The notes under the pieces are model-generated. The model had not been told where the DNA came from and searched no databases. It worked only from the letters and a program-made list of their open reading frames with translations. A stretch of 64,000 nucleotides of DNA from an uncultured Erysipelotrichaceae bacterium (lineage in GTDB: Bacteria; Bacillota_I; Bacilli_A; Erysipelotrichales; Erysipelotrichaceae): the NCBI GenBank assembly GCA_947167125.1, contig CAMVGT010000004.1, positions 20,456 to 84,455 on the forward strand, in the 5' to 3' direction. Within the stretch, counting starts at the first letter, position 1, and every line of letters starts with the position of its first letter. The translations under genes and the position numbers were made by a program. Below are positions 37,634-46,491 of the stretch, in pieces.

Positions 37634-38245
37634 TTATTTTGCCTGTTCGGGCATGAGCTTAAAGGAAACCATCCGGTCGAAGAACTGAGTGAACGGTCCG
37701 AGGCACAGCGCACACAGCAATGTACCGATACCGATCAGTCCGCCCAGCAGCCATGCAGCAAGGGCACACATGGAATCGGTGAAGATGCGGCATGCGAAAT
37801 AGGGGAAATGCATGTGATCGCGCAGACCGAGTGCGAGATAGTCATACGGTCCGACACCGAGATCCGCTGTCTGATACAGGGAGATGCCGAGCGAAATGAC
37901 AATGACTGCAGGAACCAGCCAGATCAGCCGGATCGCCAGGGATGCAGGATCGCCGAAAGCACCGTGGATCAGTTTGAAGAAGAAATCTACAATGTAGCCG
38001 AGCAGGACACCGTTCAGGATCGTACCGATGTTGATGTACTTTCTTCCCCAGATCAGAGGGAAGATGAGATAGATGCAGTTCATCAGCACGGTCACTGTTC
38101 CAAGAGAAATACCGGTCCGTTCGGAAATGGTGATGTTCAGGGCGGTGAAAGCGTCATTGCCGCAGGCTGACTGCTTGAACAAAGCACAGCCAAGGCCGAT
38201 GATCACAACACCGAGGAAGCAGAAGATAATACGTTTGGTTTTCAT
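37634..38245 (-). CDS. YczE/YitT-like integral membrane protein
   Basis: A 203-residue protein with about five membrane helices. It has the family pattern of GLGCALFKQSACGNDAFTALN near the N-terminus and its echo SLGISLYQTADLGVGPYDYLALGL in the second half, as in YczE/YyaS proteins, whose role is unknown though some are linked to export. Start at 38245 behind GGAGA. It follows the phosphodiesterase gene by 35 bases and is probably co-transcribed with it. Confidence 0.75.
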   Translation of the reverse strand: MKTKRIIFCFLGVVIIGLGCALFKQSACGNDAFTALNITISERTGISLGTVTVLMNCIYLIFPLIWGRKYINIGTILNGVLLGYIVDFFFKLIHGAFGDPASLAIRLIWLVPAVIVISLGISLYQTADLGVGPYDYLALGLRDHMHFPYFACRIFTDSMCALAAWLLGGLIGIGTLLCALCLGPFTQFFDRMVSFKLMPEQAK

Positions 38246-38280
38246 ATAGTTTCTCCGTTTCTGTTCAGGAAGAGGAATAT

Positions 38281-38835
38281 TCATAGTTTCTGCAGGGCAC
38301 GGATCAGTTTCATCAGCCATCCGTCCTCTTTGAGTGAAGGGGTACTGCTGTGATACTGCATAACCTGCACATTGATATTGTTTTCACTCAGATGCACCAG
38401 CATGTAAGTCGGCGCGGAGCCATCCCGGTTATGCAGAAGGGAACCGGGATTGAGAATCCGGATTCCGTCAACCGTTTCATCATGAACGGTATGGACATGG
38501 CCGAAGAAAACAAGATCGCAGTTTTTCGCGGCAGCTCTTGCGGCCATCGGTCTGTAGTGAAAATAGGAAATAAAATCCATATGTCCATGGCAGATATAGA
38601 TCCTGTGGCCGGCAGCTTCCAGAATCTGCTGGTCAGGCACTGCGCTTCCGTATTGGAAATCATTGTTGCCGCAGACACAGATCCATCCTTCCATATCCTT
38701 TGCAGACATGATCGAGTCGCCGCAGTGTACGAAGTAATCATAATCGCTGTATGTATCGCGCAGATACCGAAGCGATTCACTGTCGCCATGGTTGTCGGAT
38801 GCCAATACAATCCGGACCGTTCCTGTTTCACTCAT
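38281..38835 (-). CDS. YfcE/MJ0936-type metallophosphoesterase
   Basis: A 184-residue calcineurin-like phosphoesterase. All dimetal-site motifs are present: SDNHGD (14-18 region), HCGD, CGNND, CHGHMD and FFGHVHT, and the family's NPGS. Small proteins of this type cleave phosphodiesters such as bis(p-nitrophenyl)phosphate; the natural substrate is generally unknown. It is the first gene of a minus-strand unit and is divergent from ansA. Confidence 0.88.
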   Translation of the reverse strand: MSETGTVRIVLASDNHGDSESLRYLRDTYSDYDYFVHCGDSIMSAKDMEGWICVCGNNDFQYGSAVPDQQILEAAGHRIYICHGHMDFISYFHYRPMAARAAAKNCDLVFFGHVHTVHDETVDGIRILNPGSLLHNRDGSAPTYMLVHLSENNINVQVMQYHSSTPSLKEDGWLMKLIRALQKL

Positions 38836-38845
38836 ATGATGATTC

Positions 38846-38862
38846 TAACATGAAAAATGTTA
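38846..38862. promoter_or_regulatory. Inverted repeat TAACAT-N5-ATGTTA
   Basis: Perfect 6-base arms and an A-rich centre, located in the divergent region between the phosphoesterase and ansA. It is 10 bases from the phosphoesterase start, so it may be an operator. A TATAAT -10 for ansA lies at 38909-38914. Confidence 0.4.
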
Positions 38863-38959
38863 TCCTGAGGCAAATGGTGCAGGCAGTGCGTTTCCTGTTT
38901 CGGTGCATTATAATATGGATGAAGGATTCATCCGTATTTAATATCATCTGGAGGTCATT

Positions 38960-39979
38960 ATGAGCAGAATTCTGTTGCTGCATACAGGCGGTACAATCGG
39001 TATGACCCGGACCGAGAAGGGTTACAGGCCGGACGGAAAATATTTCCGGGAAGCGGTTTTTCATATGGATTCCCTGAAGACAAAAGATATGCCGGAATGG
39101 GAATTCATGGAAACACCGAAGCTGCTGGATTCCAGCCGCATGAAAGCTTCGGACTGGAACCTGATCGGATCTGCAATCGCTGAAAATTACGATCGTTTTG
39201 ACGGATTTGTCGTTCTGCACGGAACCGACACAATGGCTTATACAGCTTCCGCTCTTTCCTTTATGCTGAAGGGACTCAGCAAGCCGGTGATTCTGACCGG
39301 TTCGCAGATTCCGCTCTGCGAAACAAGAAGCGATGGAAGAGACAATCTGATTACTTCCATGATGATTGCCGGCGACGCGAAGGTAAAGGAAGTATGCATT
39401 TATTTCGGCGGCCTGCTTTTAAGAGGAAACCGGGCAACTAAATATTCAGCCGACGGGATGCAGGCATTTGTATCCCCGAACTATGCGCCGCTGGCTACAG
39501 CAGGGATTTCAATTCAGTACAATGAGAATTCATTCCTTGCCCACCGCAGCGGAAAGTTTGAATGCCGTCCGTTTGCGGAAGTTCCGATTGCGGTCATGAA
39601 AGTATTCCCGGGCATTCAGAAGGAAGTATTCGAATCCATTTTTACCGATAAGCTGAAAGGAATTGTTCTGGAAACATTCGGCAGCGGCAATATGCCGGGC
39701 GATCCGGAAACATTGCTGCCGATCTTTGCAAAAGCGGCTGATAACGGCACAGTCATTACCGTCTGCTCGCAATGCCTGCAGGCAACGGTGGATATGAATG
39801 CATATGAGGCAGGCAGCCTGCTTCGCTCAGCCGGCGCGGTCAGCGGCAGGGATATGACAACGGAAGCTGCGGTTGCCAAACTGCATTACCTGTTCAGTGT
39901 TTATCAGGATGCGGATCAGGTGCGCTTCAATATGGAGCGGGATATCCGCGGTGAGATGAGCCAGAAGCTTGATTTATAA
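38960..39979 (+). CDS. ansA: Type I L-asparaginase
   Basis: A 339-residue cytoplasmic asparaginase. The first catalytic Thr is in LLHTGGTIGMT, the second motif is HGTDTMAYTA, and ILTGSQIPL with SDGRDNL follows; these are the two Thr-containing loops and lid of the family. It hydrolyses asparagine to aspartate and ammonia. The absence of a signal peptide fits type I. An excellent GGAGGT ribosome site precedes the ATG, and a terminator follows. Confidence 0.92.
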   Translation: MSRILLLHTGGTIGMTRTEKGYRPDGKYFREAVFHMDSLKTKDMPEWEFMETPKLLDSSRMKASDWNLIGSAIAENYDRFDGFVVLHGTDTMAYTASALSFMLKGLSKPVILTGSQIPLCETRSDGRDNLITSMMIAGDAKVKEVCIYFGGLLLRGNRATKYSADGMQAFVSPNYAPLATAGISIQYNENSFLAHRSGKFECRPFAEVPIAVMKVFPGIQKEVFESIFTDKLKGIVLETFGSGNMPGDPETLLPIFAKAADNGTVITVCSQCLQATVDMNAYEAGSLLRSAGAVSGRDMTTEAAVAKLHYLFSVYQDADQVRFNMERDIRGEMSQKLDL

Positions 39980-39988
39980 GAGAGCACG

Positions 39989-40020
39989 GAACCGGATCGG
40001 AATGAACCGGTTCTTTTTTT
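39989..40020 (+). terminator. Terminator after ansA
   Basis: Stem GAACCGG / CCGGTTC with an 11-base loop, then seven T. Confidence 0.85.
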
Positions 40021-40074
40021 ATGCGAAGCCTTCAGTTGTGAGTTATACTGAACTAACCGGAAAGACTGGCGAAA

Positions 40075-40113
40075 ATGGAAAAGAAATTTCATATTGAAAA
40101 GAGACTCTTCTAA
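40075..40113 (+). pseudogene. Probable original 5' end of the methyltransferase gene, cut off by the IS
   Basis: An ATG at 40075 with a GGAAAG-like ribosome site and a TATACT -10 box about 30 bases upstream opens a frame reading MEKKFHIEKRLF before stopping at the edge of the insertion sequence. Joining the left flank to the right flank without the element gives an in-frame continuation into EGSEKNTIQETLVIPLF of the methyltransferase. This suggests the element landed near codon 12. It is inference from a short stretch. Confidence 0.45.
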
Positions 40114-40132
40114 CATAGTTGTGGGTAAAAAC
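40112..40132. repeat. Left terminal inverted repeat of the ISL3 element
   Basis: Contains AACATA and GTGGGTAAAAA, and pairs with 41824-41844 at 18 of 21 positions. Confidence 0.75.
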
Positions 40133-40161
40133 TTGTAGCTGAATGGTCAAAAGTTCTGATT

Positions 40162-41523
40162 TTATGCAGACTTTTTGACCATAGATGCTCTGTTGGAAAG
40201 CGGTATAACAATATTTGAACAAACAAGCATAATCAGATCCACAAGGTTGGTCAGATTTCTGAATCCAAAGGACCTGTGGATCAGAAGGCTGATCTTGTTG
40301 TTATTCGCTTCCACTCTGGCATTACTGATACCCGTTCGTATGAAGTTCATGATGAATTCCTTATGCCGCTTGATCTTCCGTCCCAGTTCGACAAATGTTG
40401 GTATCCTGCATCTCTGTGCCCATGACAGCCAATGATTCAGTTCCATCTCTGCTTTGATCGGATCTTTGGTCTTCAGCAGAAGTCTCAATGATTCCTTCAT
40501 CATATATGCACGGTACAGGCGATTGTCATTTGCCTGTATCATTGCCAGCTTCACTTCCTGATTCTCTGTCAGATTCTCAGGTGCTTTGCCTAATGCGTAA
40601 CGGCTGTTCTTGATCTCTTTGGCCCTTTCCTTAGCGGTTGACAGGATCTTTGATGCCTGATCATTTTCTGCCGGTCTTCCACGTCCGCGTTTGATTTCTT
40701 TCTTCAGTGTTTTGAGTTCATTGTTGGCTTCTCTCCAGGCTTCCTTGCGCAGCTCATCCAAAGCCTGCGTTGCCCATTCAACGACATGAAAAGGATCCGT
40801 ACACCTGCAGGCATTATTGCAGTATTCATCAACACAGGCTGTGATCCATCTTGCACCGTCTCCGGATACCACTTCAATGGCATCCCTCTGTTCCTGTGTG
40901 AGCTGCTGAAAGAAAGCCTCCAGCACAGATTTTCCATGGCCTTCAGCCACCCACACAACGGTATTGGTGTCATGATTTACTACGGTTGTGATGTACTTAT
41001 GTCCTTTGGAATATGAGGTTTCATCAATTCCTATCCGCTTGAGCTCATCCAGTCTCGATGAAGTATCCGGCTCAAGATATTCTCTGGCCCTGGATACACA
41101 TCTGCCGACTGTTTCCCAGGATATCCGCATATAGGAGGATACTGCACTCTTGTTCAGTCTTCTGGCCATCCAGGCAACAGTCAGATCAAAATCCTTGGTA
41201 AATCTGCTTTTTGGAAAAGCCCATGGAACCGCAGCTGTGACTACTCCATGCACAGGGCATGTTACTCTGGGAGATTCACTCTCGATCTCAACGAGAAGTC
41301 CGCCGAAGTCAAGTGCGCGCCAATGACTCAGCTCATGGGAAGAATCGTAGATAGGCAGCCGCCTGCCATTATCGCAATACGGGCATCTGCACTGCTTATT
41401 CTTATGCGGTCTTGCGTGGACGATCAGCTTGGATTCGCCTTTCGCTGTTTTAGTCAATTCCATGGAATTGACAACCATACTCTTGACACCAAGAGCTTTC
41501 TTCACTACCGTATTAACTGTCAT
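40162..41523 (-). CDS. ISL3-family transposase
   Basis: A 453-residue DDE transposase. The N-terminal zinc-binding region has CRCPYCDNGRR and TCPVHG, a helix-turn-helix follows at about 118-140, and the catalytic core has GIDETSYSKGHKYITTVVNH, SGDGARW and the C-terminal RVEANNNKISLLIHRSFGFRN with the final Glu. The length matches intact ISL3 transposases and I see no internal stop, so it may be active. Confidence 0.92.
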   Translation of the reverse strand: MTVNTVVKKALGVKSMVVNSMELTKTAKGESKLIVHARPHKNKQCRCPYCDNGRRLPIYDSSHELSHWRALDFGGLLVEIESESPRVTCPVHGVVTAAVPWAFPKSRFTKDFDLTVAWMARRLNKSAVSSYMRISWETVGRCVSRAREYLEPDTSSRLDELKRIGIDETSYSKGHKYITTVVNHDTNTVVWVAEGHGKSVLEAFFQQLTQEQRDAIEVVSGDGARWITACVDEYCNNACRCTDPFHVVEWATQALDELRKEAWREANNELKTLKKEIKRGRGRPAENDQASKILSTAKERAKEIKNSRYALGKAPENLTENQEVKLAMIQANDNRLYRAYMMKESLRLLLKTKDPIKAEMELNHWLSWAQRCRIPTFVELGRKIKRHKEFIMNFIRTGISNARVEANNNKISLLIHRSFGFRNLTNLVDLIMLVCSNIVIPLSNRASMVKKSA

Positions 41524-41823
41524 TTCAATATGTCTTTCTATTGATTTAGCAGTTAATAAGATACGACTATTGAAATGACTTTTTCAATTGGTTATCCCTA
41601 GCCCCGTTCCGTCCGCCGGACCCGGACGGCAAAACAAACAAATACGATTCTGTAACAGATTTATTCCTCAGCCATATTGACACAGGGGCCTCATTCCCCG
41701 CACCCCTAAAGACGAAGGTGTCCTCAGAACTAATGCCCGTTGGCAACACCTTCGCACAAGTGTACACGGGGAATGCCCTGTATAAATACGGCTTCCGGCA
41801 TAAAACCTGTTACTTGTTCAAAG
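41524..41823. other. Non-coding part of the ISL3 element
   Basis: Upstream region of the transposase with no convincing gene. It holds a perfect 7-base stem CCGTCCG / CGGACGG (41609-41629) that could shield the transposase from read-through transcription. Confidence 0.5.
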
Positions 41824-41844
41824 ATTTTTACCCACACTTATGTT
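41824..41844. repeat. Right terminal inverted repeat of the ISL3 element
   Basis: Reverse complement begins AACATAAGTGTGGGTAAAAA. It includes the ATG at 41840 used by the downstream methyltransferase frame. Confidence 0.75.
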
Positions 41845-42673
41845 TGAAGGATCTGAAAAGAATACAATTCAGGAAACTCTTGTAATCCCGCTGTTTGCGC
41901 GGAAAATCTGCTCTGAAGAATTTCCGCAGCTGTTTGATGATCCCGAAGCAGAAAGAATCTGCGGCATGCTGGATTATGATTTTGCGTCGCGTGAGAAAAA
42001 GATGAGAAGTGCTGCCGGACTGTTCGGAGCGATTGAAGCTGCGCAGCGGCAGTATGATCTTGCATGGGAAGTGCAGGAGTATCTTTCTTCCCATCCCAAA
42101 GCGGCTGCAGTGAATCTTGGCTGCGGCCTGGACGATACCTTTTCAAAAGTAAATAACGGTAAATGCTTCGGATATAATCTGGACTTTCCGGATGTGATCG
42201 CAATCAGAAATCAGATTCTTCCGGCAAAGGAAAGGGAAAAGAATATCGCATGCGATCTGAATGATTTTTCATGGATGGATGAAATCGACGCGTCGGAAGG
42301 AGCTGTCTTCTTTGCGGCAGGTGTTTTCTATTATTTCAGAACGGAAGATATGAAAAAGCTGTTTTGCGCAATGGCAGAGAAGTTTCCCGGTGCCGTGCTT
42401 GTTTTTGATTCCTGCAACCGGAAGGGGGCAGATCTGATGCGTAAAACATGGCTGAAAGATGCCGGCATAACAGATGTTGAAGCATATTTCTCCCTGGAGG
42501 ATCCGGATGAGCTGAAAGGATGGTCAGAAGATTTTGAATCCGTCACATCCAGAAGCTATATGAGCGGCTACCGCGATCTGCGTAAAAAAGTCAGAATGCT
42601 TTACAGAATCCTGATCCGCTTCTGCGATTCCTTTGTGAAGATGCGGATTGTCAGAATTGTATTCGGCAAATGA
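41840..42673 (+). CDS. LCM/TcmP-like SAM-dependent methyltransferase, 5' end disrupted by the IS
   Basis: A 277-residue frame of the leucine carboxyl methyltransferase (PF04072) type. IQETLVIPLFARK opens the domain, the SAM-binding VNLGCGLDDTF lies at about 90-100, and LDFPDVIAIR and FFAAGVFYYF follow, as in TcmP-like O-methyltransferases. The first ATG (41840) is inside the right repeat of the ISL3 element and has no ribosome site; the natural start was probably at 40075. The domain itself appears complete, so function depends on whether the element supplies a promoter and start. The substrate is unknown. Confidence 0.75.
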   Translation: MFEGSEKNTIQETLVIPLFARKICSEEFPQLFDDPEAERICGMLDYDFASREKKMRSAAGLFGAIEAAQRQYDLAWEVQEYLSSHPKAAAVNLGCGLDDTFSKVNNGKCFGYNLDFPDVIAIRNQILPAKEREKNIACDLNDFSWMDEIDASEGAVFFAAGVFYYFRTEDMKKLFCAMAEKFPGAVLVFDSCNRKGADLMRKTWLKDAGITDVEAYFSLEDPDELKGWSEDFESVTSRSYMSGYRDLRKKVRMLYRILIRFCDSFVKMRIVRIVFGK

Positions 42674-42677
42674 AAAC

Positions 42678-42706
42678 GAACCGGAAAATCCGGTTCATTT
42701 TTTCAG
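42678..42706. terminator. Bidirectional terminator between methyltransferase and CdaR genes
   Basis: Eight-base stem GAACCGGA / TCCGGTTC with a three-base loop, then ATTTTTTC on the plus strand. It overlaps the CdaR stop. Confidence 0.8.
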
Positions 42707-43771
42707 CGGGATACTTGCCTTTAATTTGATTGCCACAATCAGGATTGCAGCGTCATTGATGTTTCTTGGATCCAGTCCGCATGTACGTCCGATCCTGTCC
42801 AGACGGTACTGCAGAGTATTTTTATGGATGAAAAGTTCATCGGAAGCCGCTTTCAGCGACATATTGTTCCGGTAGTAAATTCTGAGAAGACGGATGTCAT
42901 CATCGCTCAGGCCGCCTGCTGTTTTCTGCAGGAACCGTTCTTTTGCATAACTGGGAAGCTGTGAGAAAAGCAGCTCAATATCCAGGCTGTCAAATTCATT
43001 GAAGGGCTCATCCGACGCATGCAATGCAAGCAGAGCGTCATCATAGGAGCGGTGAATATGATTCAAAGTCTGTACACTTCCGGCTGCGATCCGGGAAGGA
43101 ACAGCAGTCATTTCTTTCAATGAATCCCTGCATCTTTCATAGGATTCCTGACTGACAATCAGGATGTATTTATCCGGATAGTCAAATGCGTAAAAGGATT
43201 TCGGGATTCCGGAAAGAAATGTCTCAAACCGGTTTTCATAAGCAGTGACATTGCGCGAGCGGTCGCTGATCTGCATATGGATGATCACAGCTCTGCAATC
43301 TTCATGATAATCAAGATTCTTCTGTACAAGAAAGGACTGCAGATATTCAAAGCTGACCGGCTCATTCTGTGTCAGTGCACGGGCAATATAGGAAAATTCA
43401 GCACGTCTTAATTCTCTGGACGCGTCCATGTCCCGCTCCCTCAGCAGCATCCTCATAATGCGCAGCGCGAGTCTTGCATAGCGGCGGACTTCTTCCGGCT
43501 CCCCGGTAATGCCGATGACCCCTATGACCTGGCCATGGTGGGTGAAGGGAATATTGACGCCTTTCTGGGCGCCTTCAAACGCATTGTTGTCATAGACTTC
43601 CAGAGTTTCTTTGGAAACAGCAGCTTTCCGGCCGATTTCATGGAAGTCGCCGATGCGCTCGGGTGAAGTGGAAGCGATGATAATGCCTTCGGTTGAAATA
43701 TAATTGATGTCATATCCGCAGACGTCTTTGACGGTATCGACGATCTGCTGGGCTGTATTTTTACTGATCAT
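42695..43771 (-). CDS. cdaR: CdaR-family sugar diacid/glycerate regulator
   Basis: A 358-residue regulator. The N-terminal diacid-recognition domain (about 1-130) starts with MISKNTAQQIVDTVKDVCGYDINYISTEG and has INIPFTHHGQVIGVIGITG-like text. The C-terminal PucR-type helix-turn-helix (about 295-350) has MSLKAASDELFIHKNTLQYRLDRIGR. In E. coli CdaR activates garK and related genes in response to glycerate. Here it is divergent from glycerate kinase and a GntP permease, the classic arrangement, so it very likely controls them. Confidence 0.9.
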   Translation of the reverse strand: MISKNTAQQIVDTVKDVCGYDINYISTEGIIIASTSPERIGDFHEIGRKAAVSKETLEVYDNNAFEGAQKGVNIPFTHHGQVIGVIGITGEPEEVRRYARLALRIMRMLLRERDMDASRELRRAEFSYIARALTQNEPVSFEYLQSFLVQKNLDYHEDCRAVIIHMQISDRSRNVTAYENRFETFLSGIPKSFYAFDYPDKYILIVSQESYERCRDSLKEMTAVPSRIAAGSVQTLNHIHRSYDDALLALHASDEPFNEFDSLDIELLFSQLPSYAKERFLQKTAGGLSDDDIRLLRIYYRNNMSLKAASDELFIHKNTLQYRLDRIGRTCGLDPRNINDAAILIVAIKLKASIPLKK

Positions 43772-43853
43772 GGATTATCCTGCCTGTTTATGTTTTGTAT
43801 AACAATAATATACACGAAATATCATGGAATACTGTTATTTGTAACATACATTT

Positions 43854-43869
43854 TTGCAAGCGGTTTCAT
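43854..43869 (+). promoter_or_regulatory. cre site (CcpA) upstream of garK
   Basis: TTGCAAGCGGTTTCAT matches the cre consensus WTGNAARCGNWWWCAW at all 16 positions. It lies 43 bases before the garK start and overlaps the likely promoter (a TATAGA -10 follows), so CcpA should repress the glycerate genes when preferred sugars are present. Confidence 0.75.
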
Positions 43870-43911
43870 TATGATATAGAGGAAGAAAAGAAGTAAAAAG
43901 CGGAGGTTATC

Positions 43912-45063
43912 ATGAAACTATTATTTGCTTCGGATTCATTCAAGGGTTCACTCACTTCTCAGCAGACTGCAGAACTGCTCGCCAAAGCCGCAAAGGAAGT
44001 TTTCGGCGAAGTGGAGTACAGTTCGGTTCCGGTCGCAGATGGCGGTGAAGGAACGGTTGACGCTGTCATCGCTGCGGAACATGGCGAAAAGATTGAGGTT
44101 GAGGTTTACTCACCGCTTCTTGACCGCATCACCGCAAGCTATGGCAAGCTGGATGACAAGCGCGCTGTGATCGAAATGGCTGCCGCATCCGGTCTTCCTC
44201 TGATCCCGAGAAATCTCAGAAATCCACTTTACACAACAACCTACGGTACCGGTGAACTGATCCGCGATGCCCTGGACAAGGGTTTCCGCGACATCTCCAT
44301 CGCAATCGGCGGAAGTGCCACCAATGACGGCGGCATGGGCTGCGCAAGAGCGCTCGGCGTTCAGTTCCTCGACAAAAACGGAAACCAGCTGCAGGGTACA
44401 GGCGGCGATCTCGCCCTGGTTGATTCCATCGATGTCAGCGAACTCGATCCCCGTATCCGTGAATCAAAGATCACAGTTATGTGCGATGTCACAAATCCTC
44501 TGACCGGACCGGATGGAGCGACTTACACATTCGGCGCGCAGAAAGGCGCAACTCCTGAAATCCAGAAGCGTCTGGAAGAAGGAATGATCAATTACCGCGA
44601 TGTCATCATCCGTCAGTTCGGCATCAATCCGGATGACATCAAGGGAAGCGGCGCAGCCGGCGGTCTTGGTACAGCACTGCTTGTCTTCCTGAACGGCGAA
44701 ATGAAGTCCGGAATCGACACCGTTCTCGATCTGATCAATTTCGATCAGCGTCTGGAAGGCGTTGATCTGGTTGTTACAGGCGAAGGCAGAACCGACTGGC
44801 AGAGCTGCTTCGGAAAAGTCATGCAGGGTGTCGGCGAAAGATCACGCGCAAAAGGCGTTGCGGCTGTCGGACTTTCCGGTTCGCTCGGACTCAATGCAAA
44901 CCAGATCTTTGAACACGGCATTGAATCCCTCATCACATCCGTTGATTCCCCGATGCCCATCGAGGAAGCTATCTCACGTGCGGAAGAACTCTATTATCTT
45001 GCCGCAGTCCGTATGTTCCGCTTCATCAAGGCGGGCATGAGCATCGCTGAAAAGAACCGCTGA
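43912..45063 (+). CDS. garK: Glycerate 2-kinase (GarK type)
   Basis: A 383-residue type I glycerate kinase. It begins LLFASDSFKGSLTSQQTA and has PVADGGEGTVDAV, GGSATNDGGMGCARALG, CDVTNPLTGPDGA, GSGAAGGLGTALL and VVTGEGRTDWQS, the full set of family motifs. It phosphorylates D-glycerate to 2-phosphoglycerate, feeding lower glycolysis. It is followed 35 bases later by a GntP permease and controlled by the divergent CdaR. Confidence 0.93.
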   Translation: MKLLFASDSFKGSLTSQQTAELLAKAAKEVFGEVEYSSVPVADGGEGTVDAVIAAEHGEKIEVEVYSPLLDRITASYGKLDDKRAVIEMAAASGLPLIPRNLRNPLYTTTYGTGELIRDALDKGFRDISIAIGGSATNDGGMGCARALGVQFLDKNGNQLQGTGGDLALVDSIDVSELDPRIRESKITVMCDVTNPLTGPDGATYTFGAQKGATPEIQKRLEEGMINYRDVIIRQFGINPDDIKGSGAAGGLGTALLVFLNGEMKSGIDTVLDLINFDQRLEGVDLVVTGEGRTDWQSCFGKVMQGVGERSRAKGVAAVGLSGSLGLNANQIFEHGIESLITSVDSPMPIEEAISRAEELYYLAAVRMFRFIKAGMSIAEKNR

Positions 45064-45098
45064 GAAAGGCAGCATACAAAATAATCTGAACTACAGTT

Positions 45099-46361
45099 AT
45101 GGAATATAGTTTTACAACACTCGGCGCAATCCTCGGACTTGTGATTGCGATTGTTCTGATCATTAAGAAAGTCCAGCCTGCATACTGTCTGATTCTCGGC
45201 GCTCTGATCGGCGGAATCGTCGGCGGAGGCGGACTTGACACCACCGTCAGCACCATGGTAAGCGGAGCCGCTTCCATGATGTCCAGCATCCTCCGCATTC
45301 TTACTTCCGGAATTCTGGCCGGTGCCCTGATCAAAACGGGTTCGGCTCAGAAAATCGCTGAAACAATTGTCGATACACTCGGCGAAAAGCGCGCAGTCAT
45401 GGCGATTGCCATCGCGACAATGCTGATATGCGCAGTCGGTGTATTCATTGATATCTCCGTCATCACTGTCGCGCCGATTGCCCTTGCCATCGGTGAAAAG
45501 ACAGGCCTCAACAAAGCCAGCATCCTGCTTGCTATGATCGGCGGCGGAAAAGCCGGCAACATCATTTCCCCGAACCCCAACACGATCGCTGTTTCCGAAG
45601 CATTCAGCCAGGATCTGACAGCTGTCATGTTCAAGAATGCCGTTCCAGCAGTCTGCGCTCTGGTTGCTGCGATTCTTCTGGCTTCTATGCTGGCAAAGAA
45701 AGACGGCGTCAAAATCACAGCAGATGATCTCGACAGCGCGAAAGACGCATCGCTTCCTTCCTTTGCATCAGCGATCATCGGTCCGGTGTGCGTCATCATC
45801 ATGCTGGCGCTGCGTCCTCTTGCAGGAATCACAATTGACCCGCTGATTGCGCTTCCGGCAGGCGGAATTATCTGCACCCTGGTTACAGGCAATGCAAAGA
45901 AGATCATCGAATTCACTGAATTCGGCCTGTCCAAGGTCATCGGCGTTTCCATTCTTCTGATCGGTACCGGCACAATCGCCGGCATCATCAAGGCATCCGC
46001 TCTGCAGTATGATGTCACAACGCTTCTTGAAGCGATGCATATGCCGGCATTCATTCTCGCTCCGCTTTCCGGTATCCTGATGGCCGGCGCAACTGCTTCC
46101 ACAACAGCAGGCGCAACCGTAGCTGCGCAGACATTCGCTCCGACACTGCTTTCCGCAGGCGTTCCCGCCCTTGCGGCAGCGGCAATGATCCATGCCGGCG
46201 CAACGGTTGTCGACTCTCTGCCTCACGGCTCCTTCTTCCATGCGACAGGCGGCTCTGTTTCCATGTCGATTTCGGAAAGAATGAAGCTGATTCCCTATGA
46301 AGCGGCGATCGGTCTTACCAGCACAATCGTTTCCATCATTCTGTATCTGATCATCGGATAA
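45099..46361 (+). CDS. GntP-family permease, probably for glycerate
   Basis: A 420-residue membrane protein with about twelve helices of the gluconate:H+ symporter family. ISPNPNTIAVSEAF, GIIKASALQ and DSLPHGSFFHATGGSV are family signatures. Co-transcription with glycerate kinase under CdaR argues for glycerate or a glycerate precursor as cargo. The ribosome site is poor, so translation may depend on coupling or an unusual start. A strong terminator follows. Confidence 0.85.
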   Translation: MEYSFTTLGAILGLVIAIVLIIKKVQPAYCLILGALIGGIVGGGGLDTTVSTMVSGAASMMSSILRILTSGILAGALIKTGSAQKIAETIVDTLGEKRAVMAIAIATMLICAVGVFIDISVITVAPIALAIGEKTGLNKASILLAMIGGGKAGNIISPNPNTIAVSEAFSQDLTAVMFKNAVPAVCALVAAILLASMLAKKDGVKITADDLDSAKDASLPSFASAIIGPVCVIIMLALRPLAGITIDPLIALPAGGIICTLVTGNAKKIIEFTEFGLSKVIGVSILLIGTGTIAGIIKASALQYDVTTLLEAMHMPAFILAPLSGILMAGATASTTAGATVAAQTFAPTLLSAGVPALAAAAMIHAGATVVDSLPHGSFFHATGGSVSMSISERMKLIPYEAAIGLTSTIVSIILYLIIG

Positions 46362-46367
46362 TCACGG

Positions 46368-46397
46368 CAGGCATCCGGAAAACGGATGCCTGTTTTT
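46368..46397 (+). terminator. Terminator of the glycerate operon
   Basis: Ten-base stem CAGGCATCCG / CGGATGCCTG, five-base loop, five T. Confidence 0.9.
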
Positions 46398-46491
46398 GAT
46401 TACTTCCGCTTATGATTTCAACCGTGAACTGCGATTGATCGGCGCACGGCATTTACATAAACTGAAAGCAGGTAAACAAAGGAGAATGAAC

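Larger units (their letters stand above)
40112..41844 (-). mobile_element. ISL3-family insertion sequence
   Basis: About 1.73 kb bounded by 21-base inverted repeats matching at 18 positions (40112-40132 and 41824-41844, core GTGGGTAAAAA). It contains one transposase gene on the minus strand plus about 300 bases of non-coding sequence upstream of it. I could not find the 8-base direct repeat that ISL3 elements usually leave, so the exact ends are uncertain. It sits between ansA and a methyltransferase gene. Confidence 0.85.

Noticed and set aside
41567..41767. A 66-codon minus-strand frame inside the ISL3 element upstream of the transposase
   Set aside because: No ribosome site, no recognisable protein features, and it overlaps a GC-rich hairpin; probably non-coding.
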